From Chloroflexota bacterium (GTDB taxonomy: Bacteria; Chloroflexota; Anaerolineae; Promineifilales; Promineifilaceae): DNA of 44,581 bases. How positions within the stretch are numbered: the first letter of the stretch is position 1; every line of letters starts with the position of its first letter. This document shows, piece after piece, positions 1-8,517 of this stretch. The DNA lies in assembly GCA_022616275.1 (NCBI GenBank), contig JAKEFB010000281.1, positions 1 to 44,581 of the forward strand, given 5' to 3'. Below the pieces are notes generated by a model, which was given only the letters and a program-made list of their open reading frames with translations, searched no databases and was not told where the DNA came from. Both the position numbers and the translations under genes were made by a program.

Positions 1-951
1 TCCAAAATTCCCCTGGCCGGGCTGCGCTACACCTTCATCGGCGAGCCGGGCCAGCGGCCGGTGAGTCTGCGCCAGGCGCTGCTGGCCGAGCCCGACCCGG
101 CACTGCTGGAGAAGTTGTTCCGCACCTTTGGCCCCAACTGGTGGATGCAGCGCCGGCCGTACACCTTCCGCCTGGCCCAGGAGTACGACCGCAAGCTGCC
201 CTCACACTATACGCTCGAACCGGCCGCGGGGAAGGGGGTGCTGTTCGATGGCCGGGTGGGGCCGGAGGAGGTTGGCTGGCAGGTGGGCGACGTGGTTACC
301 CTGCGCCACTTCCGGGTGGTGGAGCGGAAGGCGGACGGGCAGCTCTCGCTGCGAGGCGAGACCCAGTCCGGCCAGCCGCCGCTGCGGCTGCGCTGGTTGA
401 GCCCGGCCGACCCCGAGGGAGCGACGGCTCGGGTGGTGGCGACCCGGGATAGCCTCCTAAAGGAGTGGACGGCCGAGTTCGATAAAAGTGTCTTCGACTG
501 CCACGGGCTACCGGAGCCGCTGGCGGCGCTGCCGGGGCTGCTCAACGAGACCGTCAGCGGCACCCAGTCCACCATTCACGGCGACCTGAACCTGGAGAAC
601 ATCCTGGTCGGGCCGGGCGGGTTGGTCTGGCTTATTGACTTCGCCAATACCCGGGACGGGCACACCCTCTTTGATTTTGCCCACCTGGCGGCCGAGATTA
701 TCGCCCATGTGCTGGTCCTACCCCCGGTCTCGGCCGAGGGATACGTGCCCCTGCTGTTAGAGGAGGAGGGCGGGCTGCTGCTGAGGACGCTGCGGGAGAT
801 AGCCGGCCGCTGCCTGTTCAACTCCGACCGGCCCCGCGAATTCGACCTGGCCCTGGCCCTCTCCTGCCTGGGAGCGCTGAAGCACAGCAACCTGGACGCA
901 GCGGCGCGCTGGCGATTGTACATAGCGGCCGGGTGGGCGATTCAATTTTAG
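1..951 (+). CDS. Kinase-like (APH/phosphotransferase fold) protein, C-terminal part
   Basis: The frame is open from the first base of the window, so this is the 3' part of a longer gene; the GTG at 61 is not needed as a start. The visible C-terminal half has a Brenner-type catalytic loop, HGDLNLENIL (His codon at 577), followed by LIDFANT, the equivalent of the metal-binding DFG. This is the signature of aminoglycoside-phosphotransferase-like small-molecule or protein kinases. The region before it (WWMQRRPYTFRLAQEYDRKLPSHY) is unfamiliar to me. Large proteins with such a domain at the C-terminus occur as kinase-like effectors next to NTPase signalling modules, but the N-terminus lies outside the window, so partners cannot be judged. 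Its stop codon TAG lies inside a short TTTTAGA repeat. Confidence 0.6.
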   Translation, partial: SKIPLAGLRYTFIGEPGQRPVSLRQALLAEPDPALLEKLFRTFGPNWWMQRRPYTFRLAQEYDRKLPSHYTLEPAAGKGVLFDGRVGPEEVGWQVGDVVTLRHFRVVERKADGQLSLRGETQSGQPPLRLRWLSPADPEGATARVVATRDSLLKEWTAEFDKSVFDCHGLPEPLAALPGLLNETVSGTQSTIHGDLNLENILVGPGGLVWLIDFANTRDGHTLFDFAHLAAEIIAHVLVLPPVSAEGYVPLLLEEEGGLLLRTLREIAGRCLFNSDRPREFDLALALSCLGALKHSNLDAAARWRLYIAAGWAIQF

Positions 952-968
952 ATTTTAGATTTTGGATT
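945..968. repeat. Word repeat ATTTTAGATTTTGGATT, copy 1
   Basis: Three imperfect units of ATTTTAGA/ATTTTGGA. A second copy of the same text (TTGGATTTTAGATTTTGGATT type) lies at 37619-37641. The first unit here supplies the TAG stop of the upstream gene, so the repeat reaches into coding sequence. Confidence 0.6.
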
Positions 969-1020
969 GGGGTGGAATGGGGAGACACGGATGGGCAGGG
1001 CAGAGTGCCAACTTACAGAC

Positions 1021-1049
1021 TTGACAGGTTTAACCAATATTTCTAAAAT
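1021..1049 (+). promoter_or_regulatory. Sigma-70-type promoter of the lacI-family gene
   Basis: TTGACA at 1021-1026 and TAAAAT at 1044-1049 with a 17 bp spacer, in a locally AT-rich stretch. It would start transcription near 1056, about 40 nt before the regulator's ATG. No clear LacI-type palindrome is visible next to it. Confidence 0.6.
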
Positions 1050-1097
1050 TCCATTAAATTATCTAATTCCTGTTATTGAATATTTACAAAATTGCCT

Positions 1098-2147
1098 ATG
1101 AACGACCGGAGCAATAATGGGCAGGCCAAAATCACTATCAGTGATATTGCCCGTGATAGCGGCGTTTCCCCGGCCACTGTCTCCCTGGTACTGCGTGATA
1201 AGCCAGGCATCAGTGACGAAACCCGCCAACGTGTGCTGGATACGGCCCAACGGCTGGGTTACGTGCATAAATTGTCCTGGCCGTCTACCATTCACGCCGA
1301 AATTCACAGCGTCGGTCTTCTCCTGAAAACCCGCCCCGACGACATATTGGAAACCAATCAATTCTATGCTCCAGTGCTGGCCGGCATCGAAGCCACCTGT
1401 CGCCAGCGCCACATTAACCTCATTTATGCCCACCTGCCCGTAGACGAAGAAAACAACCTGTTGGAGCCACCGCGCCTGCTGCGCCGGCAAGAAGCTGGCG
1501 GCCTGTTGCTGGTAGGGGCGCACCTGAATGAAGCCATGCTGGCCGTTTTCCAACCACAAAGCATGCCCGTTGTCCTGGTGGATGCTTACGCCGATGGCGA
1601 CCCTTTCGATGCGGTTGTCACCGACAACGTGGCTGGTGCATACCAGGCGACCAGCTACCTTATCCAAAACGGTCACCGGCAAATCGCCATTGCGGGCAGC
1701 CAGAGTCATGCCTACCCTTCTATCCAGGAACGGCGTGAAGGGTACACCCGTGCTATCACTGAAAATCAGTTAAAGCCACACTTTGTAGACAGCCCTCTAC
1801 ACTGGGAGGCGGCCGTACCCGCCACGCTCGTCTATCTGCAACAACATCCAGAAGTCACAGCTATCTTCGCCTGTAACGACGAAATCGCCATTGCCATTAT
1901 GCGGGCGCTACAGGCTCAAGGGAAAACCATCCCCGACGACCTTTCGATTATCGGCTTTGATAACGTCCTACTGGCGCAACACGTTACGCCTGCCCTGACA
2001 ACAATGCGTGTAGACAAGATGGGGATGGGCCGGCTGGCCGCCCAACTGCTGTTCAACCGCATTGAATTTCCGGCCGCGGGAGCTGTGCGTACGGTGATAC
2101 GGCCGTCGCTCATCGAACGAAACTCGGTCAAGAGCGTAGCAGAGTAG
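1098..2147 (+). CDS. LacI/GalR-family transcriptional regulator
   Basis: Ligand-controlled DNA-binding repressor or activator. Residues 10-60 form the LacI helix-turn-helix (ITISDIARDSGVSPATVS) followed by the hinge helix region (ISDETRQRVLDTAQRLGYV). The rest is a periplasmic-binding-protein-like sugar-sensing domain with the usual GSQSHAYPSIQERREGY and DDLSIIGFDNV segments. About 349 aa, the normal size. I chose ATG 1098 over the TTG two codons upstream; neither has a clear Shine-Dalgarno. It lies 38 bp upstream of a secreted mannanase on the same strand, so it probably controls mannan or another beta-mannoside utilisation in response to a released oligosaccharide; that link is inferred from position only. 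GC is somewhat lower than in most of the window. Confidence 0.9.
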   Translation: MNDRSNNGQAKITISDIARDSGVSPATVSLVLRDKPGISDETRQRVLDTAQRLGYVHKLSWPSTIHAEIHSVGLLLKTRPDDILETNQFYAPVLAGIEATCRQRHINLIYAHLPVDEENNLLEPPRLLRRQEAGGLLLVGAHLNEAMLAVFQPQSMPVVLVDAYADGDPFDAVVTDNVAGAYQATSYLIQNGHRQIAIAGSQSHAYPSIQERREGYTRAITENQLKPHFVDSPLHWEAAVPATLVYLQQHPEVTAIFACNDEIAIAIMRALQAQGKTIPDDLSIIGFDNVLLAQHVTPALTTMRVDKMGMGRLAAQLLFNRIEFPAAGAVRTVIRPSLIERNSVKSVAE

Positions 2148-2185
2148 AGAGTAGAGAGTTCGTGTATTGTTAGGAGAGGTTTGCG

Positions 2186-4174
2186 ATGTTTAGAAAAAGT
2201 GATTGGCGAATGAGGACACGCTTGCTGTTATTGATATTCGTGCTTCTGTCACTGGCGGCTGTGGCCACGGCACAGGCCGGGAACAACGGCAGCGATTTTG
2301 TCAAACGATCCGGCGCTGAGTTGCGGCTGCACGGCCGGGTGTTCCGCTTTGCCGGCACAAACAATTATTACCTGATGTACAAATCACAATTCATGGTAGA
2401 CGATGTGCTGGAAACGGCTGCGGCCAACGGCTTTACCGTGTTGCGTACCTGGGGCTTTCTCGACATTGGCAACCAGGACGGCTCAAATTCCGTTCACGGC
2501 AAGGCCGATGGCGTCTACTTCCATTATTGGGATGGAAATGGGCCTGCCTTCAACGACGGCGCGGATGGCCTGGAACATCTGGATTACGTCGTCTACAAAG
2601 CTGGACAGGAAGGCATTAAGCTGGTCATTCCTTTAACCAACAACTGGCGTGACTTTGGCGGGATGGACCAATATGTGCGCTGGCGTGGCGGGGCGTATCA
2701 CGACGATTTCTACACCGACCCGGTTATCCGCCAGTGGTACAAGGATTGGATCGCCCACCTGCTCAACCGCACCAACATCTATACCGGGCTCAAGTATAAG
2801 GACGACCCGACCATTATGACCTGGGAGCTGGGGAATGAACCACGCTGCATAGGGAGTGGCGTGTATCCACGCTCAGCAAACTGCACCACAGAGACCTTGA
2901 TCGCCTGGGCTGATGACGTGTCCCACTTCATCAAAAGTATTGATTCCAAACATCTCGTTTCTGTGGGTGACGAGGGCTTTTACTGCATCCCTGGGGCGGC
3001 GGACTGGACAGAAAATTGTAACGAAGGCGTGGACACGCTCGCCTTTGCTAGCCTGCCAAAGGTTGACGTACTGTCATTCCACCTTTACCCTGATAGCTGG
3101 GGCAAAGATGTGGACTGGAGCACTGAATGGATTGAACGCCACATTGCCGACGCCCAGGCCATCAATAGACCGGCCGTGTTCGGCGAGTATGGCTTGCAGG
3201 ACAAAAGCATACGCAACGTGGTCTATCAAGAATGGACAAACACCGTTTTTGAAAATGGCGGCAGCGGCGCGCTGTACTGGATTTTGTCCGGCCTGCAAGA
3301 TGACGGCAGCTACTATCCTGATTATGATGGGTTCACCGTTTACTGTCCCAGCCCGGTTTGCATTACCATCAGTAATTTTGCGGCGATGATGACTGCCAAC
3401 CAGGCGATGGTCTTCCCTCCCGTGGCTGATCATGATACGGCCGTGACCGAATTTGAAACGGCCGTGACTCTGGACCCACCGGCCAACGACATCACCTACG
3501 GCAGTGCGGTCTTAGAGCCATCCACGGTAGACCTGGACCCGGAGACAACCGGCCAACAGGTGACGCGCACCGTCCCCGGCGGTACCTTTGAGTGGCAACC
3601 GGATGGTATGGTCTTGTTCACGCCGGCGGCCGGCTTCTCCGGCCAGGCCGCGATCAGCTACACCATTGCTGATAGCGACGGCCGGACCTCCAACGCTGCC
3701 AACTTGAGTGTAATCGTGCTGCCCAGCCCAACCGCGCCAATTGTGATGTTCTCCTTTGAGACCGGCACCGAAGGCTGGGCACCAGGAAGCTGGCAAAGCA
3801 ACGCCGGTTCCGTTGCCCAAAGCGCCGCTTTCCATACAGACGGTAGCTATAGTTTGCGGGTAGAGACCAACGACGGCGGTTGGTTCGGGCTGGACTTTGC
3901 CGCACCGGTAGATTTGAGCAACAAAACCACCCTAAAGATTGACCTTCAGACCACGGGAGCGGGCACATCCACCAACATAGCCCTCAAACTTGGCAGTAGT
4001 TGGACATGGTGCCAGGGTTCTTGGGGCTGGGTCAATCCCGGCACAACCACCACGATTGAACTGGACCTGTTGAATCTTGGTTGCACGGCGCCTGACCTGA
4101 GCCAAGTCAATGGAATTTTCGTCTGGGTCAGCGGCGGTGGCACGTTCTATCTCGACTACGTGCGGGGTGAGTAG
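2186..4174 (+). CDS. Secreted modular endo-beta-1,4-mannanase-like glycoside hydrolase (GH5, probably GH5_7)
   Basis: Predicted extracellular enzyme cutting beta-mannan backbones. A signal peptide occupies residues 1-30. The GH5 domain (about 35-400) shows the GH5_7 hallmarks NNWRDFGGMDQYV, FYTDPVIRQWYKDWI and KDDPTIMTWELGNEPRC. E218 of NEP is the expected acid/base, and E334 of FGEYG the expected nucleophile. Residues about 410-505 form a cadherin-like/tandem-95 Ig-type linker domain (FTPAAGFSGQAAISYTIAD). Residues about 515-662 are a beta-sandwich resembling a carbohydrate-binding module (FSFETGTEGW start, FYLDYVRGE end); I cannot assign its CBM family. The ATG is preceded by AGGAGAGG six bases away. 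The LacI-type gene upstream is the likely regulator. GH5_7 also contains enzymes with other mannoside preferences, so substrate is inferred. Confidence 0.9.
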   Translation: MFRKSDWRMRTRLLLLIFVLLSLAAVATAQAGNNGSDFVKRSGAELRLHGRVFRFAGTNNYYLMYKSQFMVDDVLETAAANGFTVLRTWGFLDIGNQDGSNSVHGKADGVYFHYWDGNGPAFNDGADGLEHLDYVVYKAGQEGIKLVIPLTNNWRDFGGMDQYVRWRGGAYHDDFYTDPVIRQWYKDWIAHLLNRTNIYTGLKYKDDPTIMTWELGNEPRCIGSGVYPRSANCTTETLIAWADDVSHFIKSIDSKHLVSVGDEGFYCIPGAADWTENCNEGVDTLAFASLPKVDVLSFHLYPDSWGKDVDWSTEWIERHIADAQAINRPAVFGEYGLQDKSIRNVVYQEWTNTVFENGGSGALYWILSGLQDDGSYYPDYDGFTVYCPSPVCITISNFAAMMTANQAMVFPPVADHDTAVTEFETAVTLDPPANDITYGSAVLEPSTVDLDPETTGQQVTRTVPGGTFEWQPDGMVLFTPAAGFSGQAAISYTIADSDGRTSNAANLSVIVLPSPTAPIVMFSFETGTEGWAPGSWQSNAGSVAQSAAFHTDGSYSLRVETNDGGWFGLDFAAPVDLSNKTTLKIDLQTTGAGTSTNIALKLGSSWTWCQGSWGWVNPGTTTTIELDLLNLGCTAPDLSQVNGIFVWVSGGGTFYLDYVRGE

Positions 4175-4204
4175 GTCTACTGGCCCGGAGGATGTTGCCA
4201 TTCC

Positions 4205-4246
4205 AGACCCCGCAGGTCTCGGAGACCTGCGGGGTCTTATTTTTTG
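4205..4246 (+). terminator. Rho-independent terminator after the GH5 gene
   Basis: A 16 bp perfect inverted repeat (AGACCCCGCAGGTCTC at 4205-4220, its complement at 4222-4237) followed by TATTTTTT. The right arm also has its own internal symmetry (GGTCTCGGAGACC), so it could fold in two ways. Confidence 0.85.
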
Positions 4247-4456
4247 TCAAGCCCTGTCAAAACCCTGTCACCCTCTTGTCAAGCCCTCCCCAGTGAGTTG
4301 TTATAAAGTGATAACTGACGATTGGCAAAGCCAATCGCAGGCCATGATCAATGAACAGAGCGTAGCGGCGACTCCATCGCTCATTGCTCGTAGCCGGCGG
4401 AGTTGGGCCGCCCAACTCAACCAACTGCGCTCATCGCTTTACTGGAGGAGACGACA
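4247..4456. repeat. Intergenic repeat patch with TTGGC-type hairpins
   Basis: No gene seen here. It begins with two copies of TTGTCAAGCCCT (from 4246 and 4276). Then comes the hairpin GATTGGC-AAA-GCCAATC (4320-4336), the tag ATCGCTCATTGCTCG (4376-4390) and a second hairpin, GAGTTGGG-CCG-CCCAACTC (4400-4418). The same tags and similar hairpins recur at 29763-29845 and 37684-37750. Confidence 0.65.
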
Positions 4457-5113
4457 ATGAAACACTTACTGAAATACCGGCCGGTAGGGCTGTTCCTGCT
4501 GGCGTTGTGGTGGCTGGTGGGCTGCAACGGTACGTCTCAGCCGGAGCTGATTGCCAGCTACCCCCGCAAAGGAGAGGTAGCCAGTGGGTATCGCGACCCG
4601 CCAGGCCAGTGGGTAGTCGTCCACACCGCTTACCTGGAGCTGGAGGTGCGAAATACGGAAGTGGCCGCCCAACGGGCCACCGATGAGGCTTACGAGCGGG
4701 GTGGCTACCTGGTCAGTTCCTATTCCTGGTACCGGGACGGGGCGCTGTACACGACGTTGGCACTGGCTGTGCCCGTAGACCGGTTCGAGGAGCTGCGGCG
4801 CGAACTGAACAGCCTGGGAACAGTCGTTAGCGAGCGGGTCTCGGAGACGGTGGTCAGCGCCGGCCGGGGCAGCGGCCCGCCCTTTTCACAGGTGACGGTC
4901 CAGTTGCAGCCGGCCGGAACAACCTCACCGCCCCCGGTCGTATCCGGCGGCTGGAGCCCGGCCAACACCTTCCGGCAGGCGTTTGCGGTGTTCATGCGCA
5001 TCTTCCAGGTCCTGGCTGATATCGTCATCTGGGTCGTAGTGGTGGCCGGGCCGTTTGTCCTGGCCGGGCTAGGCTTGTGGACGCTGGTGCGTCGCTTCCG
5101 GCCGCGGCCGTGA
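4457..5113 (+). CDS. DUF4349-family lipoprotein
   Basis: About 218 aa, unknown function. ATG 4457 has GGAGGAGA at good spacing. Residues 1-24 form a lipoprotein signal with lipobox LVGC, predicting export and lipid attachment. Residues about 50-155 match DUF4349: VHTAYLELEVRNTEVAAQRA, then GGYLVSSYSW, then a VPVDRFEELRRELNSLGTVVSERV segment. A proline-rich linker leads to one C-terminal membrane helix (about 187-212) with a basic end (RRFRPRP), so the protein is anchored at both ends with the DUF4349 part outside. It converges on the next gene, whose stop lies 7 bp away; no separate terminator is visible between them. Confidence 0.8.
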   Translation: MKHLLKYRPVGLFLLALWWLVGCNGTSQPELIASYPRKGEVASGYRDPPGQWVVVHTAYLELEVRNTEVAAQRATDEAYERGGYLVSSYSWYRDGALYTTLALAVPVDRFEELRRELNSLGTVVSERVSETVVSAGRGSGPPFSQVTVQLQPAGTTSPPPVVSGGWSPANTFRQAFAVFMRIFQVLADIVIWVVVVAGPFVLAGLGLWTLVRRFRPRP

Positions 5114-5120
5114 TGGCCCA

Positions 5121-8100
5121 TCACGACATCTGGGCTTCTACAAGGGAACGGCCTTCTTCGCGGAGGCGGCGGCAGAGGGCCTGGATGACGTCCCGGGCAA
5201 TCTCCGGCCGGTCGGCCATCACTGCCTCGAAAGCAGTCTGATCCAGGCGGAAAAGGAAAGTTGGCGTGACGGCCGTCGCCGAGGCTACCCGTGGTTCCGG
5301 GTCCAGCACGGCCAGCTCGCCAACACTCTTGCCCGGCCCCAGGACGATGATCGTCTGGCCGGCGCTGTGGACCCGGACCTGGCCCTCGACAATGACGTAA
5401 AGGCAATCGCCAATATCCCCCTCATGGATGAAGGTCTGGCCGACGGCCACCTCAACCTCTTCCATGACCTGAGCTACGGCCGCCAGAGCCGCGTCGGGCG
5501 TATTGGCAAAGATTTCAACTGTTTTCAAAAGCGCCACGCGTTCAATCGTCAGCAACATCACGCCATCTCCTGGGGAAGTTGTGGCCAGGTAAGCCGCCAG
5601 ACGGGCTACCTGGGGATCGGGATCATGGTGCAAGGGGGCCGCCAGTACCAGGTAACGCTGAGGAGCCAGCCGCCGCAGCGCCCAGGCGGCCGTTTCCCGG
5701 ACCACCGCCGCCTCGGCCTGCAAGGCCGCCTCGACCAACGCCACATGCTCATCTATTTTCAGGCAGGCCACGGCATAAATGGCGCAGGCCCGGCTCCAGT
5801 TGCCTGCCCCGACGACCGTCCCAGCCAGTAACGGCGCCAGCCAGCCATCTGGCTCTGGAGCCATCGTCGCCGGGTTTAACCAGGGGGATGGAGGGCCGGC
5901 CGGCGGCCGGTCTTCGTCTACCAACGGCAGAATCAATCCCTTTTGTTTTTTAGTCAGGTTGACTTCCAGCGTCTCCAACGCCAGCGCCCGGCGGCGCAGG
6001 TCGCCGCTCTCCAGGTGTTCTTCCACCGATAGCAGTGCCGGACAACGGTTTTGGAAGGCCAGCAGGTAAAACAGCCGTTGCCGGGTCTGGCGGAAGGCCT
6101 GCTGCAAGGCCCGCTGTAACGGGGCCAGGGCCTTGGCCGGCCCGCCGGCGGCCGCCTGGGCGGCCAGGCGCAACTGCCCAGTCCAGGCTACCTGGCGGCT
6201 CAACGCCGGCTGCCAGTCCACCCCAGCCATCGCCTGGCTCGAAAATGGGCTGGCGTGCAGAGCGCTCAGCACCTGGCTTTGGATGTCCGGATCAGGGTAT
6301 TCCAGGTGGCGCAGTAGCAGCCGGGCCGCTTCCGGCGTCGGCTGCCGGCCGGCCAGCCGTACCAGGCTGGCCAGCACCGGTGGCTCGCAGACCATCTCGC
6401 CGCTGAGGGCGCGGTGAATCGTTTCCAGGGCCACGTCGGGTTGGGCCCGCAGCGCCTCCAGGGCGGCCGGGCGGGTGGTTGGCGCGGCCAGGTTGTCTAG
6501 CACGGCCGGCAGCAGCTCAGGCGCTTTGGTTTCCCCGGCGGCGGCCAGCGCGGCCAGGCGCACCGCCGGGTCGCTATCGGCCAGCAGCTTTTGCAGGAGC
6601 TGGGCCAGCAACGCCTGCCCGGTGTTGCCGATCACCTGGGCAGCCTGGATGCGTTCGGCCGCCCCAGGGGAGAACGTCAGAGCCAGCAACGGCTCCCACG
6701 CGACCTGGCGGCCGTCTGCACCGCCGTCCCGCAGCAGCCCGGCCAGGGCCGGCAGGCGAACGGCCGGATCGGGGTCGGTTAGATAGGGGGTGACCTGGGG
6801 CACGGCCGCCTTTCCGCCCAAGGTACACAGCGTTTGCAACGCCTGGCCGCGCACCTCTGATGAAGGAGAATCCAGGAGGACCTGGACGGCCGGCAGCGCC
6901 GCTGGAAAGGGCCGGCCGGCCAACCGCCGCAGCGCTTCCTGCTGCATTTCCGGTCCAGGGTGGGCCAGCAGGCGCAGGAGGGCGTTTTCCAGGGCTGGGG
7001 GTGTCGCCTGGGCCAGCGCCTCCAGCGCCAGCCGCACCTGGACCAGGTTGTCGCTATCCAGCAGCTTTTGGATGACGGCCAGGCTGGAACTATCCTCCAG
7101 CCAGAGGGGAGCCTGGCGCAGCCCGCGCCGGCGTAGTTTTTGCAGTAGCTCGCCGGCGTAGCTTCGATAGGTGGCCAGGCTGGCGGTCGTCCAGAGCAGG
7201 TTGACGGCCAGGGTCAGGGCAACGACGGCCGCCAGGGACAGTGCCGGCACGGCCGCTACCAGGAGCAAAAAAAGGCCGGCCAGGCCGAAGGCCAGGGGAA
7301 TGCCGACGCCCTCGACGATGGTCGAGACGGCGGCCTGTTCGGCGTCCGGCAGGGCCTGGTAAGCGGTCTTAATAGCGGTGTTGGTCATCCCGTCGGTGAG
7401 CATCAGGTCGGCCAGGTAGGCGGCGACGGCCAGCCAGAAGAGCAGCCCGCCGGCTGCCGGCCAGAAAGCGGCCGGCAGCATCAAGGCCAGGATGACGGCC
7501 ACGCCGGCCGGGTTAGCTACCAGCCCTAAGCGTAGCCCGTAGCGGCTGAGGAGCCGGCCGGCCAGGAGGCCGGTAAAGAGCAGGCCAGCCACACCCCGGC
7601 CGAAGTTCAGGTTGCCGAAAAAGCGGGCCAGGTCGGCCGCCCGGGAGTAGTGGCGCTCGGCCTGGGCAAAGTAGAGAAAGAGGGCCAACTGGGTGGCCAC
7701 GGCCGACAGGAGCTGGTAGGCAAAGATACGCCGGACGTAGGGTTTTTGCGCCAGCCAGCGCAAGGAGGGCCGGGCCGGCCGGCTTTCCCGGCCGGCCACC
7801 TGCCCCAGCACGTCGCCAAAATGGCGGGCGGTGAGTAACGCCAGGACCAGGGCCACGGCCGTGCTGCCGGCCGAGACCAGCAGCAAATGGGCTGGTTCGC
7901 CCAGTAGCCGCAGCAACGGCCCGACCAGCAGCCCCCCGACAATATAGGCGGCAATCAGGCCGGTGGTTACCAGTGGATAGCGGGTTTTCATCTGCCGCAC
8001 GTCAAGTAGGTGTCCGGCCTGGCCGCCGATCAAAATGGCCCCGGTTAGCTCTAACAGGCTGACTGCCACCATCATGGCCAGGGAGAAAAAAGGCGCTCCA

Positions 8101-8429
8101 GAGAGGGTAAGTCCCGCCCAACCGGACAGGAAGAGCGCGCCAAAGAGAGCCAGGCCCAAGGGTACTATCCTGGCCAATGGCCAGCGCTTTTGCAGCTCCA
8201 GCAAACCAAAAGAAGTCAGGGAAACACATCCGGCCACGGCCAGGTAGACGTAAGGCAGCTCATTACTCTCGAAGGCAACCAGGAAGAGGGTATAGGCAGC
8301 GACGTTAAGCAGCGCCAGGGCCAGCGAGAGGAAGAACATCTGGCCCACCAGCAAGGCCAGGGCCTGCCGCTCCCGGCGTTTGTACAGGGCAACCTGAGCG
8401 GAACTGGCGGCCGGTAGGGGTAGGTTCAT
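5121..8429 (-). CDS. NTT/MFS-like transporter fused to HEAT repeats and a cyclic-nucleotide-binding domain
   Basis: A 1102 aa three-part membrane protein. Residues about 20-430 contain roughly ten to twelve hydrophobic helices and resemble the ATP/ADP-translocase (Npt1/Npt2, TLC) and MFS-like domains. Residues about 440-960 form tandem HEAT-type helical repeats with recurring DSDPAVRLAAL-like units. Residues about 975-1090 form a Crp-type cyclic-nucleotide-binding domain containing IHEGDIGDCLYVIVEGQVRV and GELAVLDPEPRVASATA, the phosphate-binding cassette with its conserved Arg. There is no DNA-binding helix-turn-helix at the end. The architecture suggests a transporter or membrane sensor gated by a cyclic nucleotide through the repeat arm. 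Substrate is unknown; nucleotide transport is only the name of the related family. No clear Shine-Dalgarno precedes ATG 8429. Confidence 0.85.
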   Translation of the reverse strand: MNLPLPAASSAQVALYKRRERQALALLVGQMFFLSLALALLNVAAYTLFLVAFESNELPYVYLAVAGCVSLTSFGLLELQKRWPLARIVPLGLALFGALFLSGWAGLTLSGAPFFSLAMMVAVSLLELTGAILIGGQAGHLLDVRQMKTRYPLVTTGLIAAYIVGGLLVGPLLRLLGEPAHLLLVSAGSTAVALVLALLTARHFGDVLGQVAGRESRPARPSLRWLAQKPYVRRIFAYQLLSAVATQLALFLYFAQAERHYSRAADLARFFGNLNFGRGVAGLLFTGLLAGRLLSRYGLRLGLVANPAGVAVILALMLPAAFWPAAGGLLFWLAVAAYLADLMLTDGMTNTAIKTAYQALPDAEQAAVSTIVEGVGIPLAFGLAGLFLLLVAAVPALSLAAVVALTLAVNLLWTTASLATYRSYAGELLQKLRRRGLRQAPLWLEDSSSLAVIQKLLDSDNLVQVRLALEALAQATPPALENALLRLLAHPGPEMQQEALRRLAGRPFPAALPAVQVLLDSPSSEVRGQALQTLCTLGGKAAVPQVTPYLTDPDPAVRLPALAGLLRDGGADGRQVAWEPLLALTFSPGAAERIQAAQVIGNTGQALLAQLLQKLLADSDPAVRLAALAAAGETKAPELLPAVLDNLAAPTTRPAALEALRAQPDVALETIHRALSGEMVCEPPVLASLVRLAGRQPTPEAARLLLRHLEYPDPDIQSQVLSALHASPFSSQAMAGVDWQPALSRQVAWTGQLRLAAQAAAGGPAKALAPLQRALQQAFRQTRQRLFYLLAFQNRCPALLSVEEHLESGDLRRRALALETLEVNLTKKQKGLILPLVDEDRPPAGPPSPWLNPATMAPEPDGWLAPLLAGTVVGAGNWSRACAIYAVACLKIDEHVALVEAALQAEAAVVRETAAWALRRLAPQRYLVLAAPLHHDPDPQVARLAAYLATTSPGDGVMLLTIERVALLKTVEIFANTPDAALAAVAQVMEEVEVAVGQTFIHEGDIGDCLYVIVEGQVRVHSAGQTIIVLGPGKSVGELAVLDPEPRVASATAVTPTFLFRLDQTAFEAVMADRPEIARDVIQALCRRLREEGRSLVEAQMS

Positions 8430-8517
8430 ATAGTCGAAACTACTGATAGCTTGTGGTAATCACGCCAGCCGTAGAATGGCTAAAGCCATGACTCCGAACT
8501 GGTTTAGGGAAGGTTCG

